Source: Nitrobacter winogradskyi (lineage in GTDB: Bacteria > Pseudomonadota > Alphaproteobacteria > Rhizobiales > Xanthobacteraceae). From it: a stretch of 54,446 bases of DNA. A program made the position numbers and the translations under genes. Positions 26,168 through 34,997 of this stretch are shown in pieces; position 1 is the first letter of the stretch, and every line of letters starts with the position of its first letter. Where the stretch lies: the NCBI RefSeq assembly GCF_006539545.1, contig NZ_BJNF01000080.1, positions 1 to 54,446 on the forward strand. Reading direction: 5' to 3'. The notes under the pieces are model-generated. The model was not told where the DNA came from, ran no database searches, and saw only the letters and a list, made by a program, of their open reading frames with translations.

Positions 26168-26238
26168 CATGGCTTCGCTGGTTGCGGGCACGCGACGCAA
26201 GCCCTGTTGGGGATCCGCGACAAGCAATTCTGTCCATA

Positions 26239-26267
26239 TACTTATGGAGTTGAGCCAGCCTGTGCAA
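26239..26267 (-). promoter_or_regulatory. Candidate sdhCDAB promoter
   Basis: On the minus strand TTGCAC (26262-26267), 17 nt, TAAGTA (26239-26244), 72 bp before the sdhC start. The spacing is ideal for sigma-70 and the hexamers match at 4 of 6 and 3 of 6. It lies just after the matB stop (26313). Confidence 0.4.
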
Positions 26268-26312
26268 CGTTCAATATCGCTGTTGACGGATAGCCGCTGG
26301 GGAACACCGCCT

Positions 26313-27869
26313 TCACCGTTTCTTAACATCATGCGGCGGGAAGCTGCCACGGACCTTCGACCCGTAGAGGCCGGCATAGGTCTGGCGCAAGATATTCTTC
26401 TGCACCTTGCCCATGGCGTTGCGAGGCAGTTCATCGACAAAGATAACGCGCTTCGGTATTTTGAATCTCGCCAGCCGCCCATCCAGAGTTTTCAGCATTT
26501 GTTCTTCGGTGAGGTCTTCATCCTTGCTGCGGACCACGACCGCCGTCACGCCCTCGCCGAAATCCGGGTGAGGCACGCCGATGACGGCGCTCTCGACCAC
26601 GCCCGCCAGTGCATCGATTTCGCTTTCAATCTCCTTCGGATAGACATTCAGGCCTCCTGTTATCACAAGGTCCGTGCCGCGGCCGAGAATGTGCACGTAA
26701 TCCCGCTGATCGATCCTGCCGATGTCGCCCGTTATGAAGAAGCCGTCGTCGCGAAATTCGGTCCTGGTCTTCTCGGGCATCCGCCAGTAGCCCTTGAACA
26801 CGTTCGGGCCCCTGACCTCGATCATGCCGACGCTCTCGCGCGGCAGCTCCTTTCCGGTTTCCCGATCGGTAACGCGGACCGAGACCCCCCGCAACGCGGG
26901 GCCGACCGCGCCGGGAACGCGATCGCCGTCATAGGGGTTTGACGTGTTCATGCCGGTCTCCGTCATGCCGTAGCGTTCGAGCACGGCATGACCTGTACGC
27001 GTCGACCACTCGCGGTGAGTGTCGGCGAGCAGCGGAGCGGAGCCGGAGATGAACAGCCGCATGGGTCCGGTCGATTCTTTCGTCAGCGCCGGATGTTGCA
27101 GCAGGCGCGTGTAAAAGGTTGGCACGCCCATCAGCACGGAGGCGCGCGCCATCATGCTGATGACAACTTCCGGATCAAACCGCGGAAGGAAGATCATCGA
27201 GGCGCGTGCAAGCAGCGTGACATTGCTTGCCACGAACAATCCGTGAGTGTGATAGATCGGCAGCGCGTGGATCAGCACATCCTTTTGGGTGAAACGCCAG
27301 GCATCGACGAGGCTCATGGCGTTCGATGTCAGATTGTCGTGAGTCAGCATCGCGCCCTTGGATCGCCCGGTCGTGCCTGACGTGTAGAGGATCGCGGCAA
27401 GGTCGTCGCCCGCGCGCGCAACCGTGATGAAATCAGGCTTTGCTGTCGTGGCGGCTCCGGTCAGCGATCCCTTTCCCTTTGCGTCCAAGGTCTCGATCGT
27501 AGCGTTCACTTTCGATGCGATCGCCTGGATGCCCTCCGACTTCGACGGGTCGCAGACTACCAGCGACGGCTCGGCGTCGGTGATGAAGTAGTCGAGTTCG
27601 TTGAGCGTATAGGCGTCGTTGAGCGGCAGATAGACCGCGCCGGCGCGCGCGGTCGCGAGATAGAGCGCGAGATTGGGCACCGACTTCTCGGCCTGGACCG
27701 CCACGCGATCGCCGGGCCTGACGCCGCGCGCCACCAGGACGTTGGCCAGCCGTCCTGAGAATGCGATCAGGTCGCCATAGGTGATGCGCCGCCCGTCCTG
27801 CGTTTCGATCGCGAGCAGGCTTGCATCGTCGAGATCGTCGAACAGGCGCGAGAACAGGTTGGCGTTCAT
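26313..27869 (-). CDS. matB: Malonyl-CoA ligase (MatB-type acyl-CoA synthetase)
   Basis: ATP-dependent ligation of malonate (and methylmalonate-like acids) to CoA; ANL superfamily, cytoplasmic. 518 residues, close to the family size. It follows R. palustris MatB, as I remember that sequence, almost throughout: NANLFSRLFDDLDD, YLPLNDAYTLNELDYFITDA, P-loop ILYTSGTTGRSKGAMLTHDN, ALPIYHTHGLFVASNV, FLPRFDPEVV, VLMGVPTFYTRLLQHP, FISGSAPLLADTHREW, ERYGMTETGMNTSNPYDG, GDIGRIDQRDYVHILGRG and the C-terminal catalytic Lys in NAMGKVQKNILRQTY. Compared with that protein it has a short extra tail (SKVRGSFPPHDVKKR). No matA/matC neighbours are seen; it precedes sdhCDAB, from which it is separated by a likely promoter. 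Regulation may involve the tandem repeat upstream (27921-27962). Confidence 0.93.
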   Translation of the reverse strand: MNANLFSRLFDDLDDASLLAIETQDGRRITYGDLIAFSGRLANVLVARGVRPGDRVAVQAEKSVPNLALYLATARAGAVYLPLNDAYTLNELDYFITDAEPSLVVCDPSKSEGIQAIASKVNATIETLDAKGKGSLTGAATTAKPDFITVARAGDDLAAILYTSGTTGRSKGAMLTHDNLTSNAMSLVDAWRFTQKDVLIHALPIYHTHGLFVASNVTLLARASMIFLPRFDPEVVISMMARASVLMGVPTFYTRLLQHPALTKESTGPMRLFISGSAPLLADTHREWSTRTGHAVLERYGMTETGMNTSNPYDGDRVPGAVGPALRGVSVRVTDRETGKELPRESVGMIEVRGPNVFKGYWRMPEKTRTEFRDDGFFITGDIGRIDQRDYVHILGRGTDLVITGGLNVYPKEIESEIDALAGVVESAVIGVPHPDFGEGVTAVVVRSKDEDLTEEQMLKTLDGRLARFKIPKRVIFVDELPRNAMGKVQKNILRQTYAGLYGSKVRGSFPPHDVKKR

Positions 27870-28205
27870 GACGGTTTCCGTTGGCGATCATGGACCTGCG
27901 GCGTGTGATCGCGGGCGGCCGCGCAGGGGCTGGATAACAAGCGCGCAGGGGCTGGATAACAAGGTTGTCCCTTGCAAGGCAATGCAGCGATGCGGCCAGC
28001 CGCGCGGGGAGCCCGGCTCGCGTTTTGTGAATCAGGTTTCGCGCAACCGCGCAAAGGAACGGCTGTTCGATGAAGATGGAATGACAATTCCTTCAGTGGC
28101 CGATGATGTGACTGGCCGCTGGGAGGAGCTGCTGCTATAAGGCGGCAACAACGTCGTTTTTCCAAGCCATTATTCCAAGTCATGATTCCGCAGCGGAGGT
28201 TTACC
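27870..28205. promoter_or_regulatory. Divergent intergenic region matB/sodC with a tandem 22-bp repeat
   Basis: No gene in 336 bp. The 20-mer GCGCAGGGGCTGGATAACAA occurs at 27921-27940 and again at 27943-27962 (period 22), about 50-95 bp upstream of matB. Two exact copies two helical turns apart would suit a regulator-binding site, but a recent tandem duplication is equally possible. Confidence 0.5.
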
Positions 28206-28715
28206 ATGATCGCTCGTGTCCTGTTCGCGACGACGGCTCTCCTTGCCCTTAGCGTGACCGCGGTCTCCGCCAATTCGGCCAAGGCCCTGCTGAAAAATGC
28301 CGAAGGCGCGGAGGTCGGGAAGGTTGAGCTGATTCAGGTCAAGGACGGCGTTCTGCTCAAGGCCGCTCTGAAAGATCTTCCTCCCGGCGAACACGCCTTC
28401 CACATTCATGCGGCCGGAAAGTGCGAACCGCCTTTCAAATCGGCAGGAGGCCATTTCAATCCGGACAACAAGAAGCACGGCATGATGGCGGCCGATGGCT
28501 CTCACGCGGGAGATCTGCCGAACATCGTCGTGCCTGCTTCCGGCGAATTGAAGCTCGATGTTGTCAGTACCGCCATCACGCTGGACAAGGACAAGCCGAA
28601 TTCGGTGTTGAAGCCGGATGGCGCGGCCATCGTCATTCACGCCGCTGCCGACGACTACAAGACTGATCCGACCGGTGAGGCTGGGGGCCGCATCGCCTGC
28701 GGCGTTATCGAGTAG
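28206..28715 (+). CDS. sodC: Periplasmic Cu/Zn superoxide dismutase
   Basis: Dismutates superoxide in the periplasm. 169 residues with signal peptide MIARVLFATTALLALSVTAVSA. Metal ligands are all visible: His66 and His68 (AFHIHAAGKC), His83 (AGGHFNP), His91, His100 and Asp103 (HAGDLPN), His145 (IVIHAAADDY); Cys73 and Cys165 (RIACGVIE) form the structural disulfide. ATG 28206 is chosen over the open 28182 because GGAGG lies 6 bp before it. The gene is monocistronic, divergent from matB. Confidence 0.96.
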   Translation: MIARVLFATTALLALSVTAVSANSAKALLKNAEGAEVGKVELIQVKDGVLLKAALKDLPPGEHAFHIHAAGKCEPPFKSAGGHFNPDNKKHGMMAADGSHAGDLPNIVVPASGELKLDVVSTAITLDKDKPNSVLKPDGAAIVIHAAADDYKTDPTGEAGGRIACGVIE

Positions 28716-29015
28716 ACCCGTCAGGGACCGCAACGGCGTGCTCGGCCGTCAGCGTTCGGCCGCGGCGGCGCCGCTCGCCGCGCCACATCGAAGTTGTGTG
28801 CGCGTGGTGACGATGCCTAACTGTAAAACAGTCTGCCGCAATGGCAGTCTTGCCAACAGCGCCACACCGGCCTAGCAATCGGCGCAACATGCAATGTCAT
28901 GATCGGCCTTAAGCCGGGCATACTGCCTTCATCGTTTGCGGGCGGACGGTCCGGGCGTCGGGCGGGTAACACATGCCCGCTTTCCCGGTCATGATGACTG
29001 TCCGAGGATTTTATC
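28716..29015. other. Intergenic region before leuB
   Basis: Exactly 300 bp, no gene seen. The first part is very GC-rich (cggccgcggcggcgccgctc around 28757-28776). Shortly after 28820 the base composition becomes more mixed. I find no leader peptide with a leucine run and no clear attenuator hairpin; the leuB promoter should lie in the last 150 bp. Confidence 0.4.
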
Positions 29016-30128
29016 ATGGCGACCTACAAGCTACTTCTCCTGCCCGGTGACGGCATCGGTCCCGAGGTGATGGCGGAGGTGAAGCGGCTGGTCGGCTGGC
29101 TGGATGCGCAGGGCATCGCCAAATTCGAGACCGAAGAAGGATTGGTGGGTGGTGCATCCTATGATGCCGACAAGGTCAGCATCACCGACGCCACCATGGC
29201 GAAGGCGCTCGCCGCCGACGCGGTGTTGTTCGGCGCGGTCGGCGGTCCGAAGTGGGATTCAGTGCCTTATGAGGTGCGGCCGGAAGCGGGCCTGTTGCGA
29301 CTACGTAAGGATCTCGCGCTCTACGCCAACCTGCGTCCGGCGATCTGCTATCCGGCGCTCGCGGAATCCTCCAGCCTGAAGCCCGAGGTGGTCGAGGGCC
29401 TCGACATCATGATCGTGCGCGAATTGACCGGCGGCGTCTATTTCGGAGAGCCGAAGACCGTTACCGATCTCGGCAACGGCCAGAAGCGCGCCGTCGATAC
29501 GCAGGTCTACGATACCTATGAGATCGAACGCATCGCGCGCGTTGCCTTCGATCTCGCGCGCAAGCGCCGCAACAAGCTGACCTCGATGGAAAAGCGCAAC
29601 GTCATGAAGACCGGCGTGTTATGGCATGAGGTCGTGACGCAGGTGCATCAGCGCGAGTACAACGACGTCGCGTTGCAGCATCAGCTTGCGGATTCCGGCG
29701 GCATGCAGCTTGTGCGCTGGCCGAAGCAATTCGATGTGATCGTCACCGACAACCTGTTCGGCGACATGCTGAGCGACATCGCGGCGATGCTCACCGGCTC
29801 GCTCGGCATGCTGCCGTCCGCCTCGCTCGGCGACATCGACCCGAAAACCGAAAAGCGCCGGGCGCTTTATGAGCCGGTGCATGGCTCCGCGCCCGATATC
29901 GCGGGTCAGGGCCTCGCCAACCCGATTGCGATGCTGGCCTCGTTCGGGATGGCGCTGCGTTATTCCTTCGACAGGGGCGATCTGGCGGACAAGCTCGACG
30001 CCGCGATCGCTGCCGTGCTGGGGAAGGGCCTGCGTACGGCTGATTTGAAGTCCGAGGGCGCCACCGTGGTCAGCACATCGCAGATGGGCGAGGCGATCGT
30101 GAAGGAGCTTGAGGCGCTGCACGCCTGA
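29016..30128 (+). CDS. leuB: 3-isopropylmalate dehydrogenase
   Basis: Third step of leucine synthesis: NAD-dependent oxidation and decarboxylation of 3-isopropylmalate; cytoplasmic dimer. 370 residues, normal. Seen: [115 protein letters not shown] and [20 protein letters not shown] (NAD site). leuC and leuD are on the opposite strand several kb away, so the pathway genes are near but not in one operon. Confidence 0.97.
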   Translation: MATYKLLLLPGDGIGPEVMAEVKRLVGWLDAQGIAKFETEEGLVGGASYDADKVSITDATMAKALAADAVLFGAVGGPKWDSVPYEVRPEAGLLRLRKDLALYANLRPAICYPALAESSSLKPEVVEGLDIMIVRELTGGVYFGEPKTVTDLGNGQKRAVDTQVYDTYEIERIARVAFDLARKRRNKLTSMEKRNVMKTGVLWHEVVTQVHQREYNDVALQHQLADSGGMQLVRWPKQFDVIVTDNLFGDMLSDIAAMLTGSLGMLPSASLGDIDPKTEKRRALYEPVHGSAPDIAGQGLANPIAMLASFGMALRYSFDRGDLADKLDAAIAAVLGKGLRTADLKSEGATVVSTSQMGEAIVKELEALHA

Positions 30129-30251
30129 ACGCAACGCCGGAGTGATGCTCGCGGCGGGATTTTCAGCAGATGTCGTGATCGGACGGGTTTACCCGGTCGA
30201 TGCTCGCGAGGGGGCTGATCGGTAAAAAGAGCTGATCAGAGAATGGGCTGA

Positions 30252-30644
30252 TCAGTAGAGCGGGAATCCGGTCGGATATCTGCCGCCGAGATCGGCTGGC
30301 GAGCTGAGCGGCTGCCGGTCGATCGGCCGGTTCAGGTTCTCGCGGGCGAACGAGGGATAGCCGACGGAAGGCGGAAAGGCATAGTCGGTGTACTTACGCT
30401 CACCTGGCAACACTTCGGTGCCTGCATCAAGCCACGAGCGCTTCGAGATGTAGACGCGGGTGCGCGGGCCGGACTGGTAGGACACGTTGGGTCCGCTTGG
30501 GCCATAGGCACTGTCGCGGTCAAGATACCTGCGCTGCTTGGCGCTCGCGTCCGAGGCGCCGAAGCCAACCGCGATGAAGGCCGCCGCAAGCGACAGCGCG
30601 ATGATTCTAGGGGCGCCGGTCGCGGTGGAAATTTTCAAGGTCAT
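30252..30644 (-). CDS. Small secreted protein of unknown function
   Basis: 130 residues from ATG 30644, supported by GAGGA 6 bp upstream and a signal peptide (TLKISTATGAPRIIALSLAA then AFIAVGFGASDASA). The mature part is basic and tyrosine/proline-rich: KQRRYLDRDSAYGPSGPNVS, RTRVYISKRSWLDAGTEVLP, YTDYAFPPSVGYPSFARENL, and ends TGFPLY. No family or enzymatic motif is recognised. Similar small secreted proteins are common in Bradyrhizobiaceae. It is convergent with leuB and stands alone. Confidence 0.75.
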   Translation of the reverse strand: MTLKISTATGAPRIIALSLAAAFIAVGFGASDASAKQRRYLDRDSAYGPSGPNVSYQSGPRTRVYISKRSWLDAGTEVLPGERKYTDYAFPPSVGYPSFARENLNRPIDRQPLSSPADLGGRYPTGFPLY

Positions 30645-31135
30645 CGCGTCCTCACAAATCCGAGTGATCGCCATTTTACCGCCCAGTTGGTTCGCGCCAC
30701 AAGCCAAATCGGGCCACACCTTGCGAGAATAATGCAGGTGACGACGAAATGTTGCCTCGGGCCTTGGCGCGGTCCCCGGTCCGTGGACTTTGAGAACCGG
30801 GGGTGCGAGGCGGGCCGCTACCCCAGGATGTCGCTTAAGCTGCTGTTTTCAAGAAGCTATCGAGGACCGTCACGGCGTATGGTCATGCTCTCGTCCATTC
30901 TCTTCAAGGCATCCCGGTATGGCAAGGAGACACCAGGACCATGCGCCCGGAGAGAACCCGCGTCCGGGCGGCGAATTCGTGCAAGCCGGAAGGATCTTGT
31001 CAGGCTGGTGGTGGAACGGGCCACGCCGGAACAGGGTCCGGCGTTGTCTTGATGGCGTTTCTCGCTTAGAAGCGCAGCGTCTTTCCTTTCTCGCGCGTGA
31101 GCGGGACGGAGACGTTTTCTTCGGAGAGTTGAGCG
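30645..31135. other. Intergenic region upstream of asd
   Basis: About 490 bp without a supportable gene; the plus-strand frames here lack motifs. An 8-bp hairpin ACGCCGGA-ACAGGG-TCCGGCGT (31023-31044) followed by TGTCTTG lies about 90 bp before the asd start and could be a leader hairpin or a weak terminator. GGAGAG before 31136 is the likely asd ribosome site. Confidence 0.4.
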
Positions 31136-32170
31136 ATGGGTTACAAAGTCGCGCTGGTCGGAGCGACCGGCAATGTCGGGCGTGAAATGCTCAACATACT
31201 GGACGAGCGGAAATTTCCGGCGGATGAGGTGGTGGCGCTGGCTTCGCGCCGCAGCGTCGGCACCGAAGTCTCCTACGGCGACAAAACCCTGAAAGTCAAA
31301 GCGCTGGAAAATCACGATTTCAGCGATACCGACATTTGCCTGATGTCGGCCGGCGGCGCGGTATCAAAGGAATGGTCGCCGAAGATCGGCGCGGCCGGTG
31401 CGGTTGTGATCGACAACTCGTCAACCTGGCGGATGGACCCCGAGGTGCCGTTGATCGTGCCCGAGGTCAACGCGGACGCGGTCGCGGGCTTCACGAAAAA
31501 GAACATCATCGCCAATCCGAACTGCTCGACGGCGCAGCTTGTCGTGGCGCTGAAGCCCCTGCACGACAAGGCCGTCATCCAGCGGGTCGTGGTTGCGACC
31601 TATCAATCGGTGTCGGGCGCCGGCAAGGACGCCATGGACGAGTTGTTCGCGCAGACCAAGGCGGTCTACACCGCGAGCGAACTGGTTAACAAAAAGTTTC
31701 CGAAGCGTATCGCCTTCAACGTCATCCCCGAGATCGACGTGTTCATGGAGGACGGCTACACCAAGGAAGAATGGAAGATGATGGCGGAGACCAAGAAGAT
31801 TCTTGATCCCAAGATCAAGCTGACCGCGACCTGCGTGCGGGTGCCGGTGTTCATCGGCCATTCGGAAGCTGTCAGCATCGAGTTCGAGAAACCGATCACG
31901 GCGGATGAGGCGCGCGGCATCCTGCGTAATGCGCCGGGGTGTCTCGTCATCGACAAGCACGAGCCGGGCGGCTACGTCACGCCCTATGAATCGGCCGGCG
32001 AAGACGCGACCTACATCAGCCGCATCCGCGAGGATGCGACGGTGGAGAACGGTCTGTCGATGTGGGTCGTGTCCGACAACCTGCGCAAGGGTGCGGCGCT
32101 CAACGCGATCCAGATCGCCGAGTGCCTGATCAACCGCAAGTTGATCAGAGCGAAGCCGAAGGCCGCCTGA
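31136..32170 (+). CDS. asd: Aspartate-semialdehyde dehydrogenase
   Basis: NADPH-dependent reduction of aspartyl phosphate to the semialdehyde, the branch point for lysine/diaminopimelate, threonine and methionine. 344 residues. Seen: VALVGATGNVGREML (NADP fold), VVALASRRSVG, AGAVVIDNSSTWRM, catalytic Cys130 in ANPNCSTAQLV, YQSVSGAGKDAMDEL, CVRVPVFIGHSEAVSIEF with the catalytic His, and C-terminal SDNLRKGAALNAIQIAE. It works upstream of dapF (43.6 kb) in the lysine pathway. It is monocistronic; a module D palindrome follows immediately. Confidence 0.97.
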   Translation: MGYKVALVGATGNVGREMLNILDERKFPADEVVALASRRSVGTEVSYGDKTLKVKALENHDFSDTDICLMSAGGAVSKEWSPKIGAAGAVVIDNSSTWRMDPEVPLIVPEVNADAVAGFTKKNIIANPNCSTAQLVVALKPLHDKAVIQRVVVATYQSVSGAGKDAMDELFAQTKAVYTASELVNKKFPKRIAFNVIPEIDVFMEDGYTKEEWKMMAETKKILDPKIKLTATCVRVPVFIGHSEAVSIEFEKPITADEARGILRNAPGCLVIDKHEPGGYVTPYESAGEDATYISRIREDATVENGLSMWVVSDNLRKGAALNAIQIAECLINRKLIRAKPKAA

Positions 32171-32173
32171 GCT

Positions 32174-32273
32174 AGAGCCTTTTCGCTTCTGATGGAATCA
32201 GAAGCGAGGCTCTATAATCTTGATTTGACGCTTTTTCTTCACGCGAACAGGTCATCCACTTCGCTCGAAAACG
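32174..32273. repeat. Mosaic repeat, modules D+C
   Basis: Module D is a near-perfect palindrome (AGAGCCTTTTCGCTTCTGAT / ATCAGAAGCGAGGCTCT, 32174-32213) 4 bp after the asd stop, able to form a long hairpin and possibly ending the asd transcript. Module C (TTTGACGCTTTTTCTTCACG, GCGAACAGGTCATCCACTTC, GCTCGAAAACG) follows. Confidence 0.85.
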
Positions 32274-32303
32274 AAACCGCTGGAGCCATGCCGGCGGAAG
32301 CGG

Positions 32304-32909
32304 TCAGGCCCAGGCGCGCTCGCGCTTCGCCTTGTCCTCGTAGCTGTCGATCGCCGCCTTCTTTTCCATCGTCAGCCCGATGTCGTCGAGACCGTTCAAC
32401 AGGCAATGCTTGCGAAACGCGTCGATCTCGAATTTCACCGTGCCGCCGTCGGGGCCGCGGATTTCCTGATTGGCCAGGTCGATGGTCAGCGTTGCGTTGG
32501 CGCCTCGTTCGGCGTCATCGAACAGCTTGTCGAGGTCGGCTTGCGTCACCCGGATCGGCAGGATGCCGTTCTTGAAGCAGTTGTTGTAAAAAATATCGCC
32601 GAACGAGGTGGAGATCACGCAGCGGATGCCGAAGTCGAGCAGCGCCCATGGCGCGTGCTCGCGTGACGAACCGCAACCGAAATTGTCGCCGGCGACAAGG
32701 ATTTTGGCGTTGCGATAGGCGGGCTTGTTGAGAACGAAATCCGGATTCTCCGAGCCGTCCTCCCTGTAACGCTGCTCCGAGAAAAGTCCCTTGCCAAGGC
32801 CGGTGCGCTTGATGGTCTTCAGGTACTGCTTCGGAATGATCATGTCGGTATCGACATTGATGATCTTCAGCGGCGCGGCGACGCCTTCCAGCGTTGTGAA
32901 TTTATCCAT
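32304..32909 (-). CDS. leuD: 3-isopropylmalate dehydratase small subunit
   Basis: Small subunit of the isopropylmalate isomerase (partner LeuC), second leucine-specific step. 201 residues from ATG 32909. Seen: [60 protein letters not shown] (swivel-domain signature), [20 protein letters not shown] and [10 protein letters not shown]. leuC lies about 3 kb further on the same strand with five small genes on either strand between, so the two subunits are made from separate transcripts. Confidence 0.97.
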   Translation of the reverse strand: MDKFTTLEGVAAPLKIINVDTDMIIPKQYLKTIKRTGLGKGLFSEQRYREDGSENPDFVLNKPAYRNAKILVAGDNFGCGSSREHAPWALLDFGIRCVISTSFGDIFYNNCFKNGILPIRVTQADLDKLFDDAERGANATLTIDLANQEIRGPDGGTVKFEIDAFRKHCLLNGLDDIGLTMEKKAAIDSYEDKAKRERAWA

Positions 32910-32978
32910 GGCGGGGATCCTTGTAAGGGGCCACTCTATCCCGTTCCCGGCGTTGATCCAATAGCCGGACATGCCGAG

Positions 32979-33380
32979 TTATTCCAACGCTTGCGCCTCG
33001 ATCGCCTCCATGTCGTCATCGGACAGCCCGAAGTGGTGACCGATTTCATGGATCAGGACATGGGTGACGACATGGTCGAGCGTTTCATCGTGCTCGGCCC
33101 AGTAGTCGATGATGGGACGGCGATAGAGCCAGATCATATTGGGCAGCCTGGCAACGTCATCGTGGCTCTGGAACGGCAGACCGGTGCCCTGGAACAGCCC
33201 CAGCAGGTCGAATTCGCTGTCGGCCTGCATTTCTTTCAGCACCTCGTCGGTCGGGAAATCCTCGATGCGGATGATGAGGCCGTCGCACAGGCGCCGGAAA
33301 TTCTCCGGCAGGCGAGCGAACGCCTCGCGCGCCATGGTCTCCATCTCGTTCAGCGAGGGGGCTTTGGCGGAGGTCCACAT
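32979..33380 (-). CDS. Zincin-like metallopeptidase family protein (PF06262 type)
   Basis: 133 residues. Seen: MEKTMA-like start LNEMETMAREAFARLPENFR, GLIIRIEDFPTDEVLKEM, IWLYRRPIIDYWAEHDETLD and the zinc-protease motif VLIHEIGHHFGLSDDDME (HExxH plus downstream acidic residues). Small proteins of this family are cytoplasmic, about this length, and of uncertain substrate. ATG 33380 is the best start for the family; the frame stays open to 33464. It lies 69 bp upstream of leuD on the same strand, so both may be co-transcribed. Confidence 0.88.
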   Translation of the reverse strand: MWTSAKAPSLNEMETMAREAFARLPENFRRLCDGLIIRIEDFPTDEVLKEMQADSEFDLLGLFQGTGLPFQSHDDVARLPNMIWLYRRPIIDYWAEHDETLDHVVTHVLIHEIGHHFGLSDDDMEAIEAQALE

Positions 33381-33506
33381 GAAGCTCTGTTTAACCCCTG
33401 TTTCACCGTTACGGCATGGTTTTTTGCGATCCGGGCGGTCTTGCGGTTGACGCGGACGCGGCAATCAGAGACCGTTCGCGGGGAGCGGGGTGATCGGGGC
33501 GCAGCC

Positions 33507-33848
33507 ATGAATGTCAGGATGACAGCGGCGGGGAGACTCGTGACGGGGGCTGGGGCGTTGCTATTGCTGCTGGCGCCGGGGACGCTGCTGCTGATGTATG
33601 GCGGACGGGCGCAAGCGCAAACCGCCGCTCGGAGCATGGATCGCGCCGTGTCGCCGGGCATGTCGGCGCAAACCCACAAGCGGCGTCCGCGCGTGCGGAT
33701 TTATCGCGAGGATGAGCGCGGAGTTTATCCGAGCTATCATCCGGGATCGGATGCTGTGCGCGATTGCACCGCGCACTATGTGCAGGAATTCCGGCCGAGC
33801 GGGACGGTGATCGTCCCGCGAATGAACTGCTACTGGCGCCGCGGCTGA
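33507..33848 (+). CDS. Small secreted basic protein of unknown function
   Basis: 113 residues. A hydrophobic N-terminus (GRLVTGAGALLLLLAPGTLL then LMYGGRAQAQ) acts as signal peptide or anchor. The mature part is Arg-rich (HKRRPRVRIYREDERGVYPS) and has two Cys in VRDCTAHYVQEFRPSGTVIV and PRMNCYWRRG, a pattern repeated in many Bradyrhizobiaceae paralogues that end in x-C-x-W-R-R/G. No function is known. ATG 33507 has no strong ribosome site. It is divergent from the metallopeptidase gene. Confidence 0.75.
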   Translation: MNVRMTAAGRLVTGAGALLLLLAPGTLLLMYGGRAQAQTAARSMDRAVSPGMSAQTHKRRPRVRIYREDERGVYPSYHPGSDAVRDCTAHYVQEFRPSGTVIVPRMNCYWRRG

Positions 33849-34040
33849 CTGTTCGAATAACGCGCGGTTTGTTCGTGGCCGGGAATCCGGTCACGCTATC
33901 CGCGCATTAGATGCATCTTGCCGCAGGCACATTCACGTCGCGTTCACTTGTTGGCTCATAGCTTTGTCACTCGCGTCTCGCTCGCGTCGCGGCGACGAAT
34001 CTTCTGCTGCCGTCGCGGTTACCCACTCAAGGAGGTCTAC

Positions 34041-34328
34041 ATGCTCTTGAAGAAAATTCTTGGATTCGCCGCTCTTGGCGCGCTTCTGATTGTCGCGGCC
34101 CCCGCGCAGCAGGCGCAGGCGGCGACTCCGATCAGCCCGGGCATCGTCGCCGGGCAGAACGACGCAGGTAAGCTGACGACCAACGTGCAGTGGGGACACC
34201 ACCACAATCGTCACTGGCACCACCATCATCACCGCCGCCACTGGGGACACCATCACCATCATCGCAACCATTGGCGGAACCATCGTCATCATCACCGCCA
34301 TCACCACCATCATCGCCACTGGCGTTGA
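34041..34328 (+). CDS. Histidine-rich small secreted protein
   Basis: 95 residues. ATG 34041 has an excellent ribosome site (GGAGG, 5 bp spacing). Signal peptide MLLKKILGFAALGALLIVAA with a cleavage after AQAA. The mature part starts TPISPGIVAGQNDAGKLTTN and then, from about residue 51, consists almost only of His, Arg, Trp and Asn (about half His), in H-H-H-x-R-H-W style. Such a tail could bind zinc, nickel or copper, or the cell surface (inference from composition). A hairpin with T-rich tail follows at once. No known family beyond similar short Rhizobiales proteins. Confidence 0.75.
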   Translation: MLLKKILGFAALGALLIVAAPAQQAQAATPISPGIVAGQNDAGKLTTNVQWGHHHNRHWHHHHHRRHWGHHHHHRNHWRNHRHHHRHHHHHRHWR

Positions 34329-34332
34329 TGAT

Positions 34333-34432
34333 CTGGAGCCCGCTTCCGATAGAATCAGAAGCGGGCTCCATGATTTTGTTTTGTCGCGTTTTCTTCACGC
34401 GAACTGGTGTCCACTTCGCTCGAAAACGCTCC
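34333..34432 (+). repeat. Mosaic repeat, modules D+C; D may serve as terminator
   Basis: Module D GGAGCCCGCTTC-CGATAGAATCA-GAAGCGGGCTCC (34335-34369) is a perfect 12-bp stem, followed by ATGATTTTGTTTTG, so it probably terminates the His-rich gene ending 6 bp earlier. Module C (TCGCGTTTTCTTCACGCGAA, CTGGTGTCCACTTCGCTCGA, AAACGC) follows. Confidence 0.85.
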
Positions 34433-34569
34433 AGGCCGGGAGTTCGGCGAAGCCGGTTCCCGTCATGTCGAGCGGGCCCGCTATGCGGGCCTGCCTTCCC
34501 TGAAGCGTGGCGGATCTTTCGAGAAACGTGTCATAATGACAGTGCACGTCGATCCACGGAGCAATCGCC

Positions 34570-34881
34570 ATGAAAAGATATCTGGGCGTCAGTCTGGCCG
34601 CGGCAATCATCGCCTTTTGTGGCGTGGCGTTCGTTGAAAGCGCGAAGGCCGTCCCTCGCGCCGTTACTGTCGCTGCTCAGCCGGGGATGCTGATCGAGGT
34701 CGGCGCGGCGCGCCGTGCTCATCCTCATCGCGCAGGCCGCGGATATCGCCATCAGCGCGCGCGTGTTTACGTACGTGGTCCTTATCAGCCTTACTATGGA
34801 CGGCCATCCTACTATGCGCCGGGAAAAGTGACTCCGTTCTTTCCGTTCGGCTTTGGCTATGGCCTCGATCCGTCCTGGTGA
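34570..34881 (+). CDS. Small secreted Tyr/His/Arg-rich protein
   Basis: 103 residues with signal peptide MKRYLGVSLAAAIIAFCGVA ending near FVESAKA. The mature part has VGAARRAHPHRAGRGYRHQR, ARVYVRGPYQPYYGRPSYYA and PFFPFGFGYGLDPSW. It is basic and aromatic-rich, of unknown function, and resembles the other small secreted proteins of this stretch in style but not in sequence. It lies downstream of a repeat and has its own weak ribosome site (GGAGCAATCGCC before ATG). Confidence 0.7.
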   Translation: MKRYLGVSLAAAIIAFCGVAFVESAKAVPRAVTVAAQPGMLIEVGAARRAHPHRAGRGYRHQRARVYVRGPYQPYYGRPSYYAPGKVTPFFPFGFGYGLDPSW

Positions 34882-34997
34882 GACGAACTCGGCCGTTGAA
34901 TCTCACCCGATCGCGAGCAGATACGCCGGTGCAGGCTGGAAAGAAAGGCTGAAAAATTCGACGCGCAACGGCCTGTCGTCATCGGCGCCAATGCCGG

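Noticed and set aside
28716-29015. Leucine attenuator before leuB
   Set aside because: No short open frame with a leucine run and no terminator/antiterminator pair was seen.
30720-31135. Lysine or SAM riboswitch in front of asd
   Set aside because: Only an isolated 8-bp hairpin is visible; no conserved riboswitch core was recognised.
34190-34328. CAT/CAC repetition as a microsatellite or array
   Set aside because: It is the coding sequence of the His-rich protein, with signal peptide and ribosome site; not a regular array.
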